DNA of 26,687 nucleotides, taken from assembly GCF_022712295.1 (NCBI RefSeq), contig NZ_JALAGT010000030.1, forward strand, positions 1-26,687, read 5' to 3'. A model generated the notes under the pieces. The model saw nothing but the letters and a program-made list of their open reading frames with translations, made no database searches and was not told the origin of the DNA. Shown here piece by piece: positions 23,925 through 26,687 of the stretch. Numbering within the stretch: position 1 is the stretch's first letter; each line of letters begins with the position of its first letter. This stretch comes from Galactobacter sp. GTDB taxonomy: Bacteria > Actinomycetota > Actinomycetes > Actinomycetales > Micrococcaceae. The position numbers were made by a program, and so were the translations under genes.

Positions 23925-24713
23925 ATGCCCATCCTCCCCGCACTCCTGCAGGCCCTGACCACGGAGAAGGTCAAGGTCGTGGACCTGACCCACACCCTCT
24001 CCGCGGAGACGCCCGCCCTGGTGCTCCCGGACCCGTTCGTGAATCTCATCGACTTCTCCCTGGAGACCGTCTCCGAGTACAACGAGCCCGGCCCGTTCTG
24101 GCGCCACGCGAACATCCACACGGGTGAGCACATCGGCACGCACCTCGACGCCCCCATCCACTGGATCTCGGGCCGCGAGGGGCACGACGTCGCCTCCATT
24201 CCGCCCGCGCGTCTGGTGGGTCCCGCTGTGGTCCTGGACTTCGTGGCCCAGTCGGAAGCGAACCCGGACTTCCTGATCGACATCGCAGACATCGAGGCCT
24301 GGGAGAAGGAAAACGGCGCGTTCGAGCCCAACACCTGGGCCCTGTTCCGTACGGGGTGGGACCAGTACGGCGACGACGCCGAGGCCTTCCGGAACGCGGA
24401 CGAGTCCGGATCCCACACCCCGGGCTTCACCGCCGCAGCCGCGGAATGGCTCGCCAACCGCGAGGAGCTCTCCGGTGTTGGCGTGGAGACCGTGGGCATC
24501 GACGCCGGTCGCGGCGCCGAGCTGGACCCGCCCTTCCCGATGCACTACCACCTGCTTGGCCACGACAAGTACGGCATCACCTCCCTGCAGAACCTCCAGA
24601 ACCTGCCCGCTCGCGGCGCCGTGATCGTGGTGTCCCCACTGCCGATCGTGGGCGGCACCGGCTCACCTACGCGCGTGTTCGCGCTCGTGGAAACCGAGGA
24701 AGCCGGCAAGTGA
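23925..24713 (+). CDS. Cyclase-family metal-dependent hydrolase (isatin hydrolase/kynurenine formamidase type)
   Basis: A 262-residue member of the Cyclase family (KynB/isatin hydrolase superfamily), which hydrolyses cyclic or formyl amides with a metal ion. The defining HxGTHxDxPxH motif is complete at His69-His73-Asp75-His79, preceded by LTHTLSAETP. A C-terminal GIDAGRGAELDPPFPMHYHLLG follows, where family members have a conserved Asp and His. There is no signal peptide. It overlaps a ThDP-dependent enzyme gene by four bases (GTGA). Isatin hydrolase followed by isatinate decarboxylase is one pathway that pairs these two families, but kynurenine formamidase or another amide hydrolase is possible. 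Confidence 0.85.
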   Translation: MPILPALLQALTTEKVKVVDLTHTLSAETPALVLPDPFVNLIDFSLETVSEYNEPGPFWRHANIHTGEHIGTHLDAPIHWISGREGHDVASIPPARLVGPAVVLDFVAQSEANPDFLIDIADIEAWEKENGAFEPNTWALFRTGWDQYGDDAEAFRNADESGSHTPGFTAAAAEWLANREELSGVGVETVGIDAGRGAELDPPFPMHYHLLGHDKYGITSLQNLQNLPARGAVIVVSPLPIVGGTGSPTRVFALVETEEAGK

Positions 24714-26419
24714 GCGCGCTGACGGTCGCCGACGTCGTCGGTCAGGCGCTGGCGAAGCTGGGCGCCCGCCACTGCTTCGGTGTGGTGGGCTCCGGCAACT
24801 TCGCCGTCACCAACGCCCTGCGCGCCGCCGGTGTCGAATTCACGGCCACCCGACACGAGGGCGGCGCGGTCACCATGGCGGACGCGTACGCGCGCATGTC
24901 CGACACGGTCGCGCTGGTCTCGGTCCACCAGGGCTGCGGCCTCACCAACACGGCCACGGGCCTGGGGGAGGCGGCCAAGTCCCGCACCCCCTTGATCGTG
25001 CTCGCGGCTGAGGCCACTGCCGCCGCCGTTGGCTCCAACTTTGCGATGGACCAGCCGGGTCTGGCGCATTCGGTTCTGGCGGAAAGCCTGCGGGTGAACT
25101 CCGCGGCCTCCGTCCTGGCCGACGTGGTGCGCGCCTTCCGCGTGGCCCGCGACGACCGCCGTTCCGTGGTCCTCAACCTGCCGCTGGACGTTCAGACTCA
25201 ACCAGTGCCCGACGCGGTGGTGGCCAGCTTGGCCACGCTGACGGCGCCTGCGGCGCCGGTTCCGCCGCGGGCCGGGGACGAGGCCGTCGGGCATATGGTC
25301 TCCCTCCTCGCGGACGCCCAACGACCCGTGTTCATCGCCGGCCGAGGCGCCCGCCACGCCGGGGCGGAACTGGCCGCGCTCGCCGAGACCACCGGTGCGC
25401 TGCTCGCCGCGGGCGCGGTGGCCAACGGCCTCTTCGAGGGCAACGAGTTCAACCTCGGGATCTCCGGCGGCTTCTCCACCCCGCTTGCCGCCGAACTCAT
25501 CTCCGGGGCCGACCTGATCGTGGGCTTCGGCTGCGCGTTGAACATGTGGACCATGCGCCACGGCTCGCTGATCGGGGCGGACGCCAAGGTGGTGCAGGTC
25601 GACCTGGACCCGCTGGCGCTGGGTGCCCAGCGCCCCATCGACCTGGGCGTCGTGGGCGACGCCGCGGCCACGGCCGCCGCCGTAGAGGCCGCGTTCCGCG
25701 CGGGGAAGGTGCCCGACGGACCGCGCTATCGCACACCCGAGATCGCCGCGCGGATCGCGGAGCAGGGCCGCTGGACCCAGGTAGGAACCGAGGATCTGTC
25801 GGGGCCGGGACCCGACGGCGAGGTTCGCATCGACCCGAGGGTGCTCTCCACCGCACTGGACGAGATCCTGCCACCGGAGCGCGTAGTCTCCATCGACTCC
25901 GGGAACTTCATGGGCTATCCGAGCGCCTACCTGCGCGTGCCGGACGAATTCGGATTCTGCTTCACGCAGGCCTTCCAATCCATCGGCCTCGGCCTGGGCA
26001 CGTCCATCGGCGCGGCACTGGCGCAGCCGTCACGGCTGCCCGTACTGGGTACGGGAGACGGCGGCTTCCTGATGGCGGTGGCCGAAATGGAGACCGCGGT
26101 GCGGCTGGGACTGGACCTGCTGGTGGTGGTCTACAACGATGACGCCTACGGTGCGGAGATCCACCACTTCGGGCCCGACGACTCGGGGCGGCTTCCCGAC
26201 TTCGGAACAGTGACCTTCCCGCGTGTGGACATCGCCGCGCTTGCTCGAGGCTTCGGGGCGGGTGGGGTCACCGTGCGCAGCGTCGAGGACTTGGACCTGG
26301 TCAAGGCCTGGCTCGGGGAACGCGCCGCCGGGCACCACGTGGGACCCCTGGTGGTGGACGCACGGATCGCCTCGGACGGCGGCTCCTGGTGGCTCGCCGA
26401 GGCCTTCAAGGGCCACTGA
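24710..26419 (+). CDS. Thiamine-diphosphate-dependent enzyme (acetolactate synthase/benzoylformate decarboxylase type)
   Basis: A 569-residue ThDP enzyme with the usual three domains. In the N-terminal PYR domain Glu50 in RHEGGAVTMADAYAR activates the cofactor, and GCGLTNTATGLGEAAKSRTP follows. The middle domain spans roughly 190-350. The C-terminal PP domain has the ThDP/Mg motif GDGG (449-452) with its partner Asn476 in NDD, 26 residues on. Such enzymes decarboxylate 2-oxo acids or transfer the resulting aldehyde. GTG 24710 starts inside the stop of the cyclase gene; reading further upstream only shadows that gene. Sequence alone does not fix the substrate; acetolactate synthase proper is unlikely with no regulatory subunit gene beside it. 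Confidence 0.88.
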   Translation: MSALTVADVVGQALAKLGARHCFGVVGSGNFAVTNALRAAGVEFTATRHEGGAVTMADAYARMSDTVALVSVHQGCGLTNTATGLGEAAKSRTPLIVLAAEATAAAVGSNFAMDQPGLAHSVLAESLRVNSAASVLADVVRAFRVARDDRRSVVLNLPLDVQTQPVPDAVVASLATLTAPAAPVPPRAGDEAVGHMVSLLADAQRPVFIAGRGARHAGAELAALAETTGALLAAGAVANGLFEGNEFNLGISGGFSTPLAAELISGADLIVGFGCALNMWTMRHGSLIGADAKVVQVDLDPLALGAQRPIDLGVVGDAAATAAAVEAAFRAGKVPDGPRYRTPEIAARIAEQGRWTQVGTEDLSGPGPDGEVRIDPRVLSTALDEILPPERVVSIDSGNFMGYPSAYLRVPDEFGFCFTQAFQSIGLGLGTSIGAALAQPSRLPVLGTGDGGFLMAVAEMETAVRLGLDLLVVVYNDDAYGAEIHHFGPDDSGRLPDFGTVTFPRVDIAALARGFGAGGVTVRSVEDLDLVKAWLGERAAGHHVGPLVVDARIASDGGSWWLAEAFKGH

Positions 26420-26598
26420 CGACGGCCGGACTCTGTCCCGACTACGGCTGGACTTTGGCGGCCTGTCCGAAAACCCATCCATCGGGGCCCTGCCACAGGT
26501 GGACGCGTGCATCCTTCAAGTCCAGCTCGCCGGCGCGCGTGCGCCGGGCGGTCTCAACCGGTGGTTGCAACACCTCTACTTGAGGAGCTGCGACCACC
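26420..26598. other. Intergenic region with a GC hairpin and possible IS left end
   Basis: It holds a 7-bp stem CCGGCGC-GCGT-GCGCCGG (26530-26547) that may end the ThDP operon, though no T-tract follows. Further on is GGTGGTTGCAACACC (26560-26574), built around the perfect palindrome GTTGCAAC. This could belong to the end of an insertion sequence whose transposase starts at 26599. Neither point is certain. Confidence 0.35.
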
Positions 26599-26687
26599 GT
26601 GTCATCTCGAACCGAAACCGCTGCATTGCGGGCGGAATTCATGGAAGCCTTCGACCGCATTGGTTCTGTCAAGCCGGCGGCCGAGGA
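26599..26687 (+). CDS. N-terminus of a possible IS30-like transposase, cut by the window end
   Basis: From GTG 26599 the frame is open to the window end (29 codons). It reads SSRTETAALRAEFMEAFDRI then GSVKPAAE, a helix-turn-helix-like opening. Actinobacterial IS30-type transposases commonly start with a similar xxGSVxxAAxxxG helix. GAGGAG lies 11 nt upstream, slightly far but usable. With so few residues the family is a guess; another helix-turn-helix DNA-binding protein is equally possible. Confidence 0.4.
   Translation, partial: MSSRTETAALRAEFMEAFDRIGSVKPAAE

Noticed and set aside
24356..24709. 118-residue N-terminal extension of the ThDP enzyme
   Set aside because: Arginine/glycine-rich shadow of the cyclase gene; ThDP enzymes start as at GTG 24710.

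Overview
The window is high-GC DNA whose genes are packed into operons with ATGA, GTGA and TAATG stop/start overlaps. Start codons are ATG, GTG and TTG. Together with the family types present, this suggests an actinomycete, probably of the Micrococcales; that is inference from sequence style, with no marker gene to confirm it. No tRNA, rRNA or CRISPR array was seen.

Layout. 1-1441 is a complete ISL3-family insertion sequence whose right end sits inside the conserved N-terminal motif of a PfkB sugar kinase, leaving only the 3' part of that gene in view (1442-2305). Next come a lipoprotein-type PQQ-dependent sugar dehydrogenase and a GMC-family FAD oxidoreductase. A structured leader then precedes an AzgA-type purine permease and an adenosine-deaminase-like enzyme, which overlap by 1 nt. 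A second, convergent adenosine-deaminase-like gene lies on the minus strand, and the two deaminases share one long terminator hairpin.

9227-15629 is a five-gene operon: an APC amino acid/amine permease carrying an in-frame TAG, a glutamine-synthetase-like ligase, a FluG-like amidohydrolase, an M20 hydrolase and a class III aminotransferase. It looks like an amine-assimilation pathway working through gamma-glutamyl intermediates, but without the oxidase and aldehyde dehydrogenase of the textbook Puu route. 15766-16409 is a graveyard of two broken genes (the 3' end of an SDR and an unrecognised frameshifted remnant).

16597-23517 is a seven-gene peptide-uptake operon: a binding lipoprotein, two permeases, two ATPases, an M24 Xaa-Pro peptidase and a cytoplasmic cyclophilin. 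This suggests a dedicated route for proline-containing peptides. 23925-26419 holds a cyclase-family metal hydrolase overlapping a ThDP-dependent decarboxylase-like enzyme. The window ends in the first codons of what may be an IS30-like transposase.

The most unusual non-coding signal is a family of three intergenic elements. Each has a gene-specific terminator hairpin followed at once by a conserved tail of about 41 nt that begins TTGTCATCACTCGCACCCT. They follow the GMC oxidoreductase, the aminotransferase and the cyclophilin.
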